From Hymenobacter daecheongensis DSM 21074 (lineage in GTDB: Bacteria; Bacteroidota; Bacteroidia; Cytophagales; Hymenobacteraceae): DNA of 64,000 nt. The translations under genes and the position numbers were made by a program. The stretch spans positions 496,001 through 560,000 of the forward strand of contig NZ_FQYN01000001.1 in NCBI RefSeq assembly GCF_900141805.1. The letters run 5' to 3'. This document shows positions 32,367 to 41,744 of the stretch, one piece after another. The number at the start of each line of letters is the position of its first letter. Position 1 is the first letter of the stretch. The notes beneath the pieces are model-generated. The model did no database searches. It saw only the letters and a program-made list of their open reading frames with translations, and was not told where the DNA came from.

Positions 32367-33173
32367 TTACCGCGAAGAATCCTGGGGTTGAATGACTTTG
32401 GCGTCCAGCACCCGGCGGGCGGGCTTGCGGTAGGGGTTGAGCGAGTCGGAGGCTACTTCGCGCAGGGCGGCGCGGGCTTCGGTGGCCTGGTTGGCCATCC
32501 AATAGGCCATGCCCAGATGGTAGCGGGCCTTGCTGGTCAGGTTCGACTGCGGCATCTGGCTCACGCGCTTCAGATACGAGCGGGCGGCCACCGGCTGGTT
32601 TTGGCGCAGCAGAATAATACCGTTGTAATACAGCACCGTATCCTGGCCCAGGTTGTCGGTGGGCACGCGGCGCAGGGCGTGCAGCGCGGCCGGGAAGTGG
32701 CCCGCGCGGTACTGCTGCATGGCCTCGGCCAGCAGCGGCCGGTGGCTGCTCAGGCCCGCCGACTCGGGCAGGCCCGGATCGGGCACGTAGTAGCGGGCCC
32801 AGTCGCGCTGGGCGTTGGGCGGCGGTGTGCGCAGGGCCAGCCACAGGCCCAAGGCCGCCAGCACTACCGCCGCCGCCACTAGGCCCCAGCGCCGCTGCTG
32901 CCGCCGCTGGCGGCGGTGCATCCGGTCCAGCGCATCCTGGCGCTGGTCGAGGCGCATATCCAGGCCCTGCAGGCGGTGGCGCAGGGTTTCGTGGCCGGCC
33001 ACCCAGCGCAGGTCGGAGGTTATTTGCTCATATAGCTCATAGGCCCGCTGCAGGTCGGCGTCCTGCTCCAGTCGTAGCTCGAAGGCCTCCTGCTCGGCGG
33101 GCGTCATCAGGCCGTCGTCGAAACGCTCCAGCTCATCCAGGTAAGGGCGCAGGTCAATAGGCGGCGGCGTCAT
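32367..33173 (-). CDS. Membrane protein with anti-sigma-like N-terminus and TPR-like periplasmic part
   Basis: A 268-residue protein. The N-terminal 60 residues (YLDELERFDDGLMTPAEQEAFELRL) resemble the cytoplasmic domains of Bacteroidota anti-sigma or TPR regulators. A basic stretch (RRQRRQQRRW) precedes one membrane helix (GLVAAAVVLAALGLWLAL, about residues 97-114). The periplasmic part looks like TPR units (EAMQQYRAGHFPAALHALRRV, ARYHLGMAYWMANQATEARAAL). It lies directly downstream of a sigma-like gene, so an anti-sigma role is inferred. ATG at 33171-33173. Confidence 0.72.
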   Translation of the reverse strand: MTPPPIDLRPYLDELERFDDGLMTPAEQEAFELRLEQDADLQRAYELYEQITSDLRWVAGHETLRHRLQGLDMRLDQRQDALDRMHRRQRRQQRRWGLVAAAVVLAALGLWLALRTPPPNAQRDWARYYVPDPGLPESAGLSSHRPLLAEAMQQYRAGHFPAALHALRRVPTDNLGQDTVLYYNGIILLRQNQPVAARSYLKRVSQMPQSNLTSKARYHLGMAYWMANQATEARAALREVASDSLNPYRKPARRVLDAKVIQPQDSSR

Positions 33174-33242
33174 GGGCGGCGGAGAAGCGGGTAAGCAGGA
33201 AAACTGGGCAACAACTGAAAGCGGGGGCTAAACTACGCAGAA

Positions 33243-33803
33243 TCAGGTAGCCAGGGCCGCAGCACCGGCCCCATCGTCGGCCGAGTTCTGGTCGCGGCTC
33301 ATAATCTCGTAAAGCTTGCGCAGGCAATTGGCCTTTTGCAGGCGGGCCACGTTGGCATTGGCGTAGCCCATCTTGCCGGCTACTTTATCGAAGCTGAAGG
33401 CTTTGAAATAGAAGTACATAAGCAGCAGCTGACTATCGGAACCCAGCTGGCGAAACAGGCGCAGCATGCGCTGGCGGCGGCTGGCCTCCACCACTGGCAG
33501 CTCCTCGGTGCCGGTGCTCACGCGCGAGGCGGCTTCCATGCGCTCCTGGCCCATACCGTAGAGGTGCGCCCGCATATCGGCGGGCATTTTGGTGAGGCGG
33601 CCATCGGCTACCTGGTCGTAGAAATCGACCAGCACGGTGCGCAGCAGCTCGTGGGCCGCGGCGGGCTCCAGCTGGTGCTGGCGGCGGGCCCAGCGGGCGA
33701 AATGGTCGCGGCGGTCCTGGTAGAACTTGATCAGAAACGACTGATTGCCAACGCGCATCTGCGTCAGAATTTCGGCAAGCGGCTGGTTCGCGGTGGTCGG
33801 CAT
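33243..33803 (-). CDS. Divergent sigma-70-like factor
   Basis: A 186-residue protein with a helical N-terminal half compatible with sigma region 2 (FLIKFYQDRRDHFARWARRQ ... ELLRTVLVDFYDQV) and a C-terminal region-4-like HTH (LLLMYFYFKAFSFDKVAGKMGYANANVARLQ, then KANCLRKLYEIM). It is weaker than the sigma factor at 7372 but the HTH is convincing. The membrane protein downstream may regulate it. The ATG at 33801-33803 (MPTTANQ) is preferred over a longer frame. Confidence 0.7.
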   Translation of the reverse strand: MPTTANQPLAEILTQMRVGNQSFLIKFYQDRRDHFARWARRQHQLEPAAAHELLRTVLVDFYDQVADGRLTKMPADMRAHLYGMGQERMEAASRVSTGTEELPVVEASRRQRMLRLFRQLGSDSQLLLMYFYFKAFSFDKVAGKMGYANANVARLQKANCLRKLYEIMSRDQNSADDGAGAAALAT

Positions 33804-33944
33804 GGGGCTGATAGCTAGGCTCCTGCGGGCAGGCAGGCCCGCCGGACGGAACAAGATAAGGCAGAAGTGCCACAATTTGCCACAATCCGGCCCGGCGCCC
33901 CGGTTGGGCCGGCCCCGATAGCCATTGGGCAGCCGGCTGCGTAA

Positions 33945-33976
33945 GTTGGTAGTTCCCTACCCCCGCCGTACTTTTG
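33945..33976 (+). promoter_or_regulatory. Promoter of glyA
   Basis: GTTG at 33945-33948, a 20-base spacer, then TACTTTTG at 33969-33976. This is a very good Bacteroidota promoter. The ATG follows after only five bases, so the transcript is probably leaderless or nearly so. Confidence 0.65.
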
Positions 33977-33981
33977 ACTTT

Positions 33982-35271
33982 ATGGAAACCCGCACCGCAA
34001 TTGCCCAGGACACGGTCCTGTTCGACCTCATTCGCCAGGAAAAAGAGCGCCAGACGCACGGAATTGAGCTTATTGCTTCCGAAAACTACGTCTCCGAGCA
34101 AGTGATGCGGGCCCAGGGCTCCATCCTGACCAACAAGTACGCCGAGGGCCTGCCCGGCAAGCGCTACTACGGCGGCTGCGAAATCGTGGATCAGGTGGAG
34201 CAGCTGGCCATCGACCGGGCCAAGGAGCTGTTTGGCGTGGAGTGGGTGAACGTGCAGCCCCATTCCGGCGCCCAGGCCAACGCGGCCGTGATGCTGGCCG
34301 TGCTCAACGCCGGCGACAAGATTCTGGGCTTCGACCTGAGCCACGGCGGCCACCTCACCCACGGCTCGTCGGTGAACTTCTCGGGCAAGCTCTATAAGCC
34401 GTCCTTCTATGGCGTGGAGCCCGAAACCGGCCTGATTGACTGGCAGAAGGTGAAGGAAACTGCCCGCCGCGAGCAGCCCAAACTCATCATCTGCGGTGCC
34501 TCGGCCTACTCCCGCGACTGGGACTACAAAGCCCTGCGCGAAGCCGCCGACGAGGTGGGCGCGCTGCTGCTGGCCGATATTTCGCACCCGTCCGGCCTCA
34601 TTGCCAAGGGGTTGCTCAACTCGCCCTTCGAGCATTGCCACATCGTGACGACCACCACCCACAAAACCCTGCGCGGCCCCCGCGGCGGCCTGATTATGCT
34701 GGGCAAGGACTTCGAGAATCCCTTCGGGCTGAAAACCCCGAAAGGCGAAATCCGGATGATGTCGGCGCTGCTCGATTCGGGCGTGTTTCCCGGCACCCAG
34801 GGCGGGCCGCTGGAGCACGTGATTGGGGCCAAGGCCGTAGCCTTCGGCGAATGCCTGACCGATGCCTACACCGATTACACCCATCAGGTCATCAAGAATG
34901 CCCAGGCGCTGGCCGGCGCGTTTGTGGAGCGCGGCTACCAGATCATCTCCGGCGGAACCGACAACCATTTGATGCTCATTGATCTGCGCAGCAAGGGCCT
35001 GACCGGCAAGTTGGCCGAAAATACGCTCATCAAGGCCGACATCACCATCAACAAGAACATGGTGCCTTTTGATGACAAGTCGCCGTTCGTGACCTCGGGG
35101 ATGCGCATCGGCTCGGCCGCCGTGACTACCCGTGGCCTGCGTGAGGCCGACATGGGGCGCATCGTAGGCTTCATTGACGAGGTGCTCACCAACCACACCG
35201 ACGAGGCTCACCTGCTGCGCGTGCGTCGGCAGGTAAACGAGTGGATGCAGCAGTATCCGCTGTTCGCCTAA
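33982..35271 (+). CDS. glyA: Serine hydroxymethyltransferase
   Basis: A 429-residue PLP enzyme interconverting serine and glycine with tetrahydrofolate. Hallmarks: [15 protein letters not shown] near residue 30, [40 protein letters not shown], the lysine signature [13 protein letters not shown] near residue 228, and [13 protein letters not shown]. Length and order are normal. ATG at 33982-33984, immediately after the promoter box; the frame open upstream overlaps the promoter. Confidence 0.97.
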   Translation: METRTAIAQDTVLFDLIRQEKERQTHGIELIASENYVSEQVMRAQGSILTNKYAEGLPGKRYYGGCEIVDQVEQLAIDRAKELFGVEWVNVQPHSGAQANAAVMLAVLNAGDKILGFDLSHGGHLTHGSSVNFSGKLYKPSFYGVEPETGLIDWQKVKETARREQPKLIICGASAYSRDWDYKALREAADEVGALLLADISHPSGLIAKGLLNSPFEHCHIVTTTTHKTLRGPRGGLIMLGKDFENPFGLKTPKGEIRMMSALLDSGVFPGTQGGPLEHVIGAKAVAFGECLTDAYTDYTHQVIKNAQALAGAFVERGYQIISGGTDNHLMLIDLRSKGLTGKLAENTLIKADITINKNMVPFDDKSPFVTSGMRIGSAAVTTRGLREADMGRIVGFIDEVLTNHTDEAHLLRVRRQVNEWMQQYPLFA

Positions 35272-35415
35272 CTTCCTGGAAGGCTGCGCGGTTAGGCAGT
35301 ATTTCGGCCGAAAGCCGGCCCGGCAGCATCCTGTTCGGGCTGGTTTTCGTTTGTGATGCACTCCTTTCTGTTCCGTCCTTCCTTCATTTTCTCATTTCCC
35401 GCTACTGTGGATCAA

Positions 35416-36279
35416 ATGCAAAACCAGCCGGGCGCCCCGCTGGGCGAAGCACCCGAAATGTCGTTTATCGACCATCTGGAGGCGCTACGGTGGCACATCA
35501 TCCGCTCGGCCATTGCCATCGTGGTCTTCACCACGGCCGCCTTTCTGGCCAAGGACTTTCTGTTTCACGACCTGATTTTGGGCCCTTCGCGCGGCGACTT
35601 CTGGACATACCGCGCCTTTTGCGACTTCGGCCGCTGGATCGGGGCCGACACCTTGTGCATCGGCAAGCCCACCTTCGATTTGCAGAACCGCCAGATGAGC
35701 GGGCAGCTTTCCATGCACATCAGCTCCTCCTTCGTGGTGGGGCTGGCTATGGCGTTTCCCTACACGTTCTGGGAAATCTGGCGGTTTGTGAAGCCGGGCT
35801 TGTACCCGCATGAGCAGGCCAACTCGCGCGGGGCGGTTTTCTTCGTGTCGGTGCTGTTTGTGCTTGGGCTGATGTTCGGCTATTTCATCGCGGCCCCATT
35901 GAGCATCAACTTCTTAGCTTCCTATCAGCTCGATGCCAGCATCGAAAACCAGATCGACCTGCAGAGCTATATCAGCACCCTGACGACGATGAGCCTTTCG
36001 TGTGCTTTCGTGTTTGAGCTGCCCATGATTGTGTTTTTCCTGGCTAAAGCCGGCCTGATTACGCCCGAAATCATGCGCCTCTACCGCAAGCACGCCATCG
36101 TGGTCATCCTCATCATCGCGGCCATCATCACGCCCCCCGACATTTCGGCCCAGATCATCGTCACTATCCCGATTCTGATTCTCTACGAGCTGAGCATCAA
36201 CATTGCCCGCGTAGTAACCCGCAACCGCACCCAGCGCCTCAACGACGCGCTAGCCACAAACGGCGGAGTCTCTTCTTAA
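35416..36279 (+). CDS. tatC: Twin-arginine translocase subunit TatC
   Basis: A 287-residue inner-membrane protein with six hydrophobic segments. The N-terminal signature MSFIDHLEALRWHIIRSAIAI contains the TatC-typical F-x-x-HL-x-ELR-like motif, and the middle shows FVKPGLYPHEQ. It is the receptor for Tat signal peptides. tatA/B genes are not in the window. The ATG at 35416-35418 (MQNQPGAPL) is chosen over a longer frame with a non-conserved start. The TAA stop is the first triplet of a repeat word TAATGTGC. Confidence 0.92.
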   Translation: MQNQPGAPLGEAPEMSFIDHLEALRWHIIRSAIAIVVFTTAAFLAKDFLFHDLILGPSRGDFWTYRAFCDFGRWIGADTLCIGKPTFDLQNRQMSGQLSMHISSSFVVGLAMAFPYTFWEIWRFVKPGLYPHEQANSRGAVFFVSVLFVLGLMFGYFIAAPLSINFLASYQLDASIENQIDLQSYISTLTTMSLSCAFVFELPMIVFFLAKAGLITPEIMRLYRKHAIVVILIIAAIITPPDISAQIIVTIPILILYELSINIARVVTRNRTQRLNDALATNGGVSS

Positions 36280-36392
36280 TGTGCTAATGTGGAAAACGTG
36301 TGTGGTGCATTTTCAAATTCCGCTCAATCTTTACACTAAATCTCACTAGCACATCAGCAAATTAGCACATCAACAAATCAGCACATTAAAAG
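36277..36392. repeat. Word-array inverted repeat, 8-nt word TRATKTGC
   Basis: The left arm is TAATGTGC, TAATGTGG. The right arm, read on the minus strand, is TAATGTGC, TGATTTGT, TGATGTGC, TAATTTGC, TGATGTGC, TAG. Every word begins with TAA or TGA. The tatC stop is the first word's TAA. Confidence 0.8.
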
Positions 36393-36393
36393 A

Positions 36394-36828
36394 ATGAAAA
36401 CCATTGCCATCGGCTCCGATCATGCCGGCTTTGAGTACAAGCAGATGCTAGCCGAGTGGCTGCGCGGCAAGGGCTACGCCGTGCGCGACTTCGGCACCCA
36501 CTCCCCCGCCTCCGTCGATTACCCTGACTTCGTGCATCCGCTGGCGCTGGCCATCACGGGTGGCGAGCTGACGCGCGGCATTCTGGTGTGCGGCTCGGCC
36601 AATGGTGTGTGCATCACGGCCAACAAGCACCAGGGGATTCGGGCCGCGTTGGCCTGGGAGCCGGAAGTAGCCGCCCTGGCCCGGCAGCACAATGATGCCA
36701 ACATCATCTGCGTTCCGGCCCGTTTTGTGAGTGAAGAAGCCGCCCGCGCCATCGTCAGTAAGTTCCTGAACACCGATTTCGAAGGCGGCCGCCACCAGAA
36801 GCGAGTTGATAAAATAGTGAAATGGTGA
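36394..36828 (+). CDS. rpiB: Ribose-5-phosphate isomerase B
   Basis: A 144-residue isomerase interconverting ribose-5-phosphate and ribulose-5-phosphate. SDHAGFEYKQML at the N-terminus, DYPDFVHPLA and the catalytic-cysteine loop VCGSANGVCITANKHQGIRAAL identify the RpiB/LacAB family. Length is typical. ATG at 36394-36396. The last residues (KIVKW) and the TGA stop are encoded by the first words of a family C repeat arm, so the C-terminal end is probably repeat-derived. Confidence 0.95.
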   Translation: MKTIAIGSDHAGFEYKQMLAEWLRGKGYAVRDFGTHSPASVDYPDFVHPLALAITGGELTRGILVCGSANGVCITANKHQGIRAALAWEPEVAALARQHNDANIICVPARFVSEEAARAIVSKFLNTDFEGGRHQKRVDKIVKW

Positions 36829-36911
36829 AATAGTGAGTTTGATGTTCTGTCTGCACTAATTGCGCGGATCGAACATCAAACTCACTATTTCACCATTTCA
36901 CCATTTCACCG
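36811..36911. repeat. Word-array inverted repeat, family C, copy 2
   Basis: The left arm is ATAGTGAA, ATGGTGAA, ATAGTGAGTTTGATGTTC. The right arm is the inverse array ending CACCATTTCACCATTTCACC. Core and word match the copies at 25851 and 49598. Both flanking convergent genes end inside it. Confidence 0.85.
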
Positions 36912-38318
36912 CCTCCGGTACACGTTGGGGGTGGCGGTTTTCTGGTAGCGGCCGAACACGGCGGGCACTTTGTATTGCAGTTCGCGCATCAGCCGCGCTT
37001 CGTCGATGATGTAATCCGGGGGGAGCTGGGCGAAGCTTTGGGCGAGTCGGAAGATGGCGGCATACTCATTCAGATGGCCAAAATCGGCCTGCGACAGTTG
37101 CCAGTCGAGGTAGGGCGTGGCGGCGCGATTTTGCAGGTAGGGGCGGCGGTCGGGACCCAGCACCAGTAGGCGCTGACCCCGCAGGGCGGCATACGCGGGG
37201 TTAGGCTGCACAGCATAATGCTGCTCGGGCGGAATGGGCAAGGCTTTTTCCAGGGGCAACAGCGTGCGGTAGCGCACCACCACCACCACGCTCAGCAGAG
37301 CAATGAGCAGCACCTCCACCAGCCACGGATGGCGGGCTTTCTGCCACAGAAACAGGCTGAAATACGTGAGCGGCGGCAGCGCCAGCACAAACGTGCCGGG
37401 CGCTACACCCCGCCCCGCCGCCGCCATAGCCACCGCCACCAGCAGCCACACCAGCATCAACTGCTGAAACTTCACCTGAAATACCAGCCCCAGCGACGTG
37501 GTGAACGAGCGGCCCAGGGCCAGCAGCAGCACCAGACCCGGCACAATGAGCAGCCGCAGCTGCACGAACAGCGGCAGCCCATCGGCCCCGGCCACCAGCC
37601 CGCTCAGCGTGGGGCGCAGATGAAACTGCGCGAAAGCCGGCAGCGCCTCCTTGTACAGAAAGAAGGTGCCCGCCACGGCATACGGAAACAGAAACCCGCA
37701 CACCAGCAGCAGAAAGCTTCGAAACGAGTTGGCCGCGAAGATGATAACAGCAAACAGCCCCACTAGCAGAAACAGCGCCAGCGGCAGGTAGCACAGCGCC
37801 GCTACCCCAACCAGGAAGCCCGCCCGGAACAGGCGGCGGTTGTCGTAGCCCTCGCGGGAGGTGGGCAGCAGCGCACTCAGGGCAATGATGATGAACGTAT
37901 GCCCAATAAGCAGCGGCGAAAGGGTGTCGAGGTCGGCGGTGAGGCTGCCCAGCACCAGGTAGGTGAGCGCCGCTACGAAGCCGCGCTCGGGGTGCACGTC
38001 GGCGCGGTTGAGCACCAGGTTCAGACGCAGGGCCTGGAAAAACAGCAGCGCCAGCGCCAGCGTTCGGTAGAGCCAGAGCGGGCGACTGGCCACGGCCTCC
38101 AGCGCCCCGAAAAGCAGGGCGGCCAGCGGAGCGGTGCTGTCGTAGAGGCCGCGGTAGAGCAGCGCGCCTTCGTGCAGCCGCTCGCCCACCAGCATGGCCC
38201 GCAGCTCGGCCGCCGTGAGCGGCACGCCCAGCCACAGCAGCGGCAGGCGCACGGCCAGCACCAACAGCACCAGCAGCACCAGCCGCGACGGCAGCGGACT
38301 TTTGAAGAAACGAAGCAA
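36906..38318 (-). CDS. Polytopic membrane protein of unknown function
   Basis: About 470 residues with roughly ten hydrophobic segments, followed by a C-terminal soluble tail (YAVQPNPAYAALRGQRLLVLGPDRRPYL ... LPPDYIIDEARLM). The layout resembles GT-C-type glycosyltransferase-like proteins of Bacteroidota, but I see no decisive catalytic motif. The frame extends to a TTG at 38339 inside the adjoining repeat; the TTG at 38318 is the first possible start outside the arm, and no ATG is near. The true start is uncertain. The stop TGA lies in a family C arm. Confidence 0.7.
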   Translation of the reverse strand: MLRFFKSPLPSRLVLLVLLVLAVRLPLLWLGVPLTAAELRAMLVGERLHEGALLYRGLYDSTAPLAALLFGALEAVASRPLWLYRTLALALLFFQALRLNLVLNRADVHPERGFVAALTYLVLGSLTADLDTLSPLLIGHTFIIIALSALLPTSREGYDNRRLFRAGFLVGVAALCYLPLALFLLVGLFAVIIFAANSFRSFLLLVCGFLFPYAVAGTFFLYKEALPAFAQFHLRPTLSGLVAGADGLPLFVQLRLLIVPGLVLLLALGRSFTTSLGLVFQVKFQQLMLVWLLVAVAMAAAGRGVAPGTFVLALPPLTYFSLFLWQKARHPWLVEVLLIALLSVVVVVRYRTLLPLEKALPIPPEQHYAVQPNPAYAALRGQRLLVLGPDRRPYLQNRAATPYLDWQLSQADFGHLNEYAAIFRLAQSFAQLPPDYIIDEARLMRELQYKVPAVFGRYQKTATPNVYRRR

Positions 38319-38326
38319 AGCGAAGG

Positions 38327-38450
38327 TTTTAAGCTGCAAGCTACAAGCTTGGAGCTACAAGCCGCAAGCCATATGCTTTTGACGCTTTCACGGATTGCCG
38401 TTCGTAGCCTGAAGCTTGCGGCTTGTAGCTTGAGGCTTGCAGCTACAACC
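38327..38450. repeat. Word-array inverted repeat, 7-nt word AAGCTRC
   Basis: The left arm reads AAGCTGC, AAGCTAC, AAGCTTGG, AGCTAC, AAGCCGC, AAGCC; the right arm on the minus strand reads AAGCCTC, AAGCTAC, AAGCCGC, AAGC. Unusually, it lies between two divergent genes. A TATCTTTG promoter box for rbfA follows at 38455-38462. Confidence 0.8.
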
Positions 38451-38471
38451 TTCCTATCTTTGCTAATTCTT

Positions 38472-38903
38472 ATGGAAAGTAAACGACAGCAAAAGTTTGC
38501 CAGCCTGCTGCAGCAGGATCTGGCCGCCGTATTTCAGCGCGACCTGCCGCACCTGTTTCCGGGCCTGCCGCCCGGCATCAGCACCGTGCGCATCTCCCCC
38601 GACCTCGGCGTGGCCCGCATCTACCTGAGCGCTCTGCTCGCCGGCAGCGGCGAAGGTCTGCTGGCCAACGTGCAGGATAACAGCAAAGCCATACGGCATG
38701 CGCTGGCCAAACGCATTCACAAGCAGGTGCGCATCATTCCCGAGCTGGTCTTCTTCCTCGACGACAGTGCCCAATACGCGGCCCACATGGATGCCGTGCT
38801 GGGTACACTCCACATTCCGGCCGAAACGCCCGATGCCCCCGCCGAGCCCGAAGCCCAAGATGCCCCCCAGCGCCCCAAGCTGTTTGCTGACGAAGATGAG
38901 TAA
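38472..38903 (+). CDS. rbfA: Ribosome-binding factor A
   Basis: A 143-residue KH-fold 30S maturation factor. SKRQQKFASLLQQDLAAVFQRD at the N-terminus, TVRISPDLGVARIYLS, AIRHALAKRIHKQVRIIPELVFFLDDS are typical of RbfA. The C-terminus carries an acidic Pro/Ala tail. ATG at 38472-38474. A TATCTTTG box at 38455-38462 lies nine bases upstream, so its 5' leader is very short. Confidence 0.93.
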   Translation: MESKRQQKFASLLQQDLAAVFQRDLPHLFPGLPPGISTVRISPDLGVARIYLSALLAGSGEGLLANVQDNSKAIRHALAKRIHKQVRIIPELVFFLDDSAQYAAHMDAVLGTLHIPAETPDAPAEPEAQDAPQRPKLFADEDE

Positions 38904-38904
38904 A

Positions 38905-38998
38905 AGTGACGTTGTGGGATTGTGAATTTGTGGGCCTTCCGGCCGATTCGTCACAATTTCCCCGCGCTTCACAATTTCACAATCTCACAATTTCACCT
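38905..38998. repeat. Word-array inverted repeat, 8-nt words ATTGTGRR / GTGARATT
   Basis: The left arm reads GTTGTGGG, ATTGTGAA, TTTGTGGG; the right arm on the minus strand reads GTGAAATT, GTGAGATT, GTGAAATT, GTGAAG. The period is 8. It fills the gap between rbfA and the methyltransferase gene. Confidence 0.8.
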
Positions 38999-38999
38999 C

Positions 39000-39809
39000 T
39001 TGTACTACGACCCGATTAAGAAGTCTTTGGGCGAAGTGTTTAACCGCACGCCGCTGCTGCGCCGCGTTTTCTACTTCCTGCTCGATTTGCTGCTGCTGCG
39101 CACCTGGCACGTACACCGCGAGCTGCGCCAGTGGGCCGCCGGCCGGCAAGACGAGGCCCTGACCATCCTGGATGCCGGCTCCGGCTACGGGCAGTACACG
39201 TACTGGATGAGCGGCCTGAGCAAGAAATGGCAGATTCTGGCCGTCGATGTGAAGGACGAGCAGATTGCCGATTCCAACCGGTTCTTCCGCCAGATCGGGC
39301 GCACCAACGTGCAGTTTGCCGTGCAGGATCTGGTGCTGTACCAGGAGCCCAACACCTTCGACCTGGCCCTGTCGGTAGATGTGATGGAGCACATTCTGGA
39401 AGACGTGGAAGTGTTCCGCAACATCCACGCCTCCCTCAAAGATGGCGGCATGCTGCTCATTTCGACCCCCAGTGACCAGGGCGGCTCCGACGTGCACTCC
39501 GACGGCGAAACCAGCTTCATCGAGGAGCACGTGCGCGACGGCTACAACATTCACGAGATTCAGCAGAAGCTGCGCACCGCCGGCTTCGAGCGCATCGAGG
39601 CCCGCTACAGCTACGGCGAGCCGGGCCAGATTTCGTGGCGCCTGAGCATGAAATACCCCATTCTGATGCTGGGCGCGTCGAAGTGGTTTTTCCTGCTGCT
39701 GCCATTCTACTACCTCGTCACCTTCCCCTTCTGCCTCATCCTGAACTGGATTGACTCGACCAGCAAGCACGACTCGGGCACTGGTCTGATTGTGAAGGCC
39801 TGGAAGTAA
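39000..39809 (+). CDS. Class I SAM-dependent methyltransferase
   Basis: A 269-residue methyltransferase. The SAM-binding motif ILDAGSGYGQYTYWMS is near residue 60, followed by AVDVKDEQIADSN, LSVDVMEHI and LKDGGMLLISTPS. A C-terminal hydrophobic segment (WFFLLLPFYYLVTFPFCLIL) suggests membrane association, so a lipid or glycan substrate is plausible. The frame extends 26 codons upstream but those residues are repeat sequence; TTG at 39000-39002 (YYDPIKKSLG) is the first start after the arm. Confidence 0.85.
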   Translation: MYYDPIKKSLGEVFNRTPLLRRVFYFLLDLLLLRTWHVHRELRQWAAGRQDEALTILDAGSGYGQYTYWMSGLSKKWQILAVDVKDEQIADSNRFFRQIGRTNVQFAVQDLVLYQEPNTFDLALSVDVMEHILEDVEVFRNIHASLKDGGMLLISTPSDQGGSDVHSDGETSFIEEHVRDGYNIHEIQQKLRTAGFERIEARYSYGEPGQISWRLSMKYPILMLGASKWFFLLLPFYYLVTFPFCLILNWIDSTSKHDSGTGLIVKAWK

Positions 39810-39871
39810 GCACGACCTTTTGAGCGCAGACCCGTATCTTGGGACGCTATCTTTTTCTCCGCTCCTGAATC

Positions 39872-40288
39872 ATGGCCGACCAACCCGAACTCCTTCATGT
39901 CCTGCAACAGCTAGTGACACGGCTTGATAGTCAGGAACAGCTAAATGAGCGGATTTTGGCCCGTCTCGACCACACCAGCGGCACTATCGAAGCCGTAGCT
40001 TCTACTTTGGAAACGGTAGTAGTGGTGCAGAATAAGATGCTGGATCAGATGCAGCTTATCTATGAGGAGCAGCAGGTAAACCGCGACCAGCGGGCTTTCA
40101 ACGAGAAGCAAATTGCTTTTAATGAGCGCCAAACCGCTTTCAATAACCGCCAGGAGGAAACCGATGCCATTCTGCTGTCGGAGCTGCGCGAAATCAAGAC
40201 GGATCTGCGGGAGTTGAAAACCATCGTCCTCACCGACCACGAGGAGCGCCTGCGCCGCCTCGAAGACTTCATGCGCCGCGCTAGCTAG
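39872..40288 (+). CDS. Coiled-coil hypothetical protein
   Basis: A 138-residue protein, almost entirely helical. It contains a heptad-like N-terminal region (LLHVLQQLVTRLDSQEQLNERIL) and a charged middle with near repeats of FNEKQIAFNERQTAFNNRQ, then LLSELREIKTDLRELKTIV. No family is recognised. ATG at 39872-39874; the gene stands alone between the methyltransferase and the permease. Confidence 0.6.
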   Translation: MADQPELLHVLQQLVTRLDSQEQLNERILARLDHTSGTIEAVASTLETVVVVQNKMLDQMQLIYEEQQVNRDQRAFNEKQIAFNERQTAFNNRQEETDAILLSELREIKTDLRELKTIVLTDHEERLRRLEDFMRRAS

Positions 40289-40336
40289 CATTTTTCTCAC
40301 AGTTTCTACCATCGCCTCCTTTCGCCTACGCCCTGC

Positions 40337-41566
40337 ATGAACGTTCCCTTGCTCATTGCCCGGCGTTATTTCTCGTCCAAGAATAAGCGCAACATCATCA
40401 GTATCATCTCCAACATCTCGATGGTGGGGGTAGCCGTGGGCACGATGGCGCTCATTATCGTGCTGTCGGTGTTCAATGGGCTCGAAGATCTGGTGCGCAC
40501 GCTTTACGGCAAATCGGACCCCGATCTGCTGGTTTCGGCGGTGAAAGGCAAATCATTTGAAACCAACGAGCAGCTGCTCAACCGCATCCGCGCCACGCCC
40601 GGCGTAGCCCTGCTCACGGAAGTGATTGAGGACAACGCCCTGCTGCAATACCACGACCGCCAGATGGTGGTGAAGCTCAAAGGTGTGAGCGACAACTATT
40701 TCGCCCAAAGCCACATCGACTCCGCCATCGTGGAGGGCGACCACCGCCTCACGCGCAACGAGGAGCCCTACGCCCTCATTGGGGCCGGTGTGCAGCACGA
40801 GCTCAGCATTGCCATCGACAATAAGTTTGCGCCCCTGCGCCTGCTCTATCCGCGCAACACGGGCAAGAAAACTCTCTCGATGAACCCCGAAACGGCCTTC
40901 ACCGAGCAAAGCATCGTGGCCGGCGGCGTATTTCTGATTGAGCAGCACATCGACGACAGCTACATCTTCGTGCCCATCGACTTTGCCGAGCGCCTGCTCA
41001 AATACGGCACCCGCCGCACGGCTTTGGAAGTGAAGGTGGGTGAAAGCCGGCAGATCGAAGACGTGCAGCAGGATCTGCAGAAGCTGCTGGGCGCGGACTT
41101 TCACGTCTACAACTCCGATGAGCAGCACGTGAGCCTGCTCAAGGCCATTAAAGTGGAGAAGATGTTCGTGTTCATCACCTTCACCTTCATCCTGCTCATT
41201 GCCTCGCTCAATATCTTCTTCTCGCTCTCGATGCTGGTTATCGATAAGAAAAAAGACATTGCCATTCTCATGGCGATGGGCGCTACTAGTCGCACGGTAC
41301 GCAACATTTTTCTGTTCGAAGGGGCCATTGTGGCGCAGGTGGGGGCTATTGTGGGCCTCACGCTGGGCATTCTGATCTGCTGGCTGCAGCAAACCTTCCA
41401 TATCGTGAGCATGGGTATGGCCACCAGCGTGGTAGACTCTTACCCCGTGAAAATGCAACTCTCCGATATCATCCTCACGGGCGTGGCCATTGTGGTCATC
41501 ACCATCACCGTGTCTATCCGCCCGGCCCTAACGGCCTCGCGCTTCGCCCTTCGCGACAACCTGTAA
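40337..41566 (+). CDS. FtsX-like ABC transporter permease (LolC/E type)
   Basis: A 409-residue membrane protein. The N-terminal segment ARRYFSSKNKRNIISIISNISMVGVAVGTMALIIVLSVFNG is the LolC/LolE/MacB-type start with the first membrane helix. A periplasmic domain (about residues 50-270) is followed by three more helices (FITFTFILLIASLNIFFSLSMLV; VGAIVGLTLGILICWL; IILTGVAIVVITITVSI). It probably takes part in moving lipoproteins out of the inner membrane. No ATPase partner is adjacent. ATG at 40337-40339. Confidence 0.88.
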   Translation: MNVPLLIARRYFSSKNKRNIISIISNISMVGVAVGTMALIIVLSVFNGLEDLVRTLYGKSDPDLLVSAVKGKSFETNEQLLNRIRATPGVALLTEVIEDNALLQYHDRQMVVKLKGVSDNYFAQSHIDSAIVEGDHRLTRNEEPYALIGAGVQHELSIAIDNKFAPLRLLYPRNTGKKTLSMNPETAFTEQSIVAGGVFLIEQHIDDSYIFVPIDFAERLLKYGTRRTALEVKVGESRQIEDVQQDLQKLLGADFHVYNSDEQHVSLLKAIKVEKMFVFITFTFILLIASLNIFFSLSMLVIDKKKDIAILMAMGATSRTVRNIFLFEGAIVAQVGAIVGLTLGILICWLQQTFHIVSMGMATSVVDSYPVKMQLSDIILTGVAIVVITITVSIRPALTASRFALRDNL

Positions 41567-41744
41567 CCCTTTACCGGCCGAATCAGTATTTCGTCTACCT
41601 CCCAGTAGCATCCGACTACTGGAAACGGGGATTCATTCTATTTATGTGATTATTTATATAAAAAATTTTACTTTTTGCTAAAAAATATACTACTTAGTGT
41701 TTACACCCTACTTTTAACCCTCATTTTCCGCTGGATATACGACT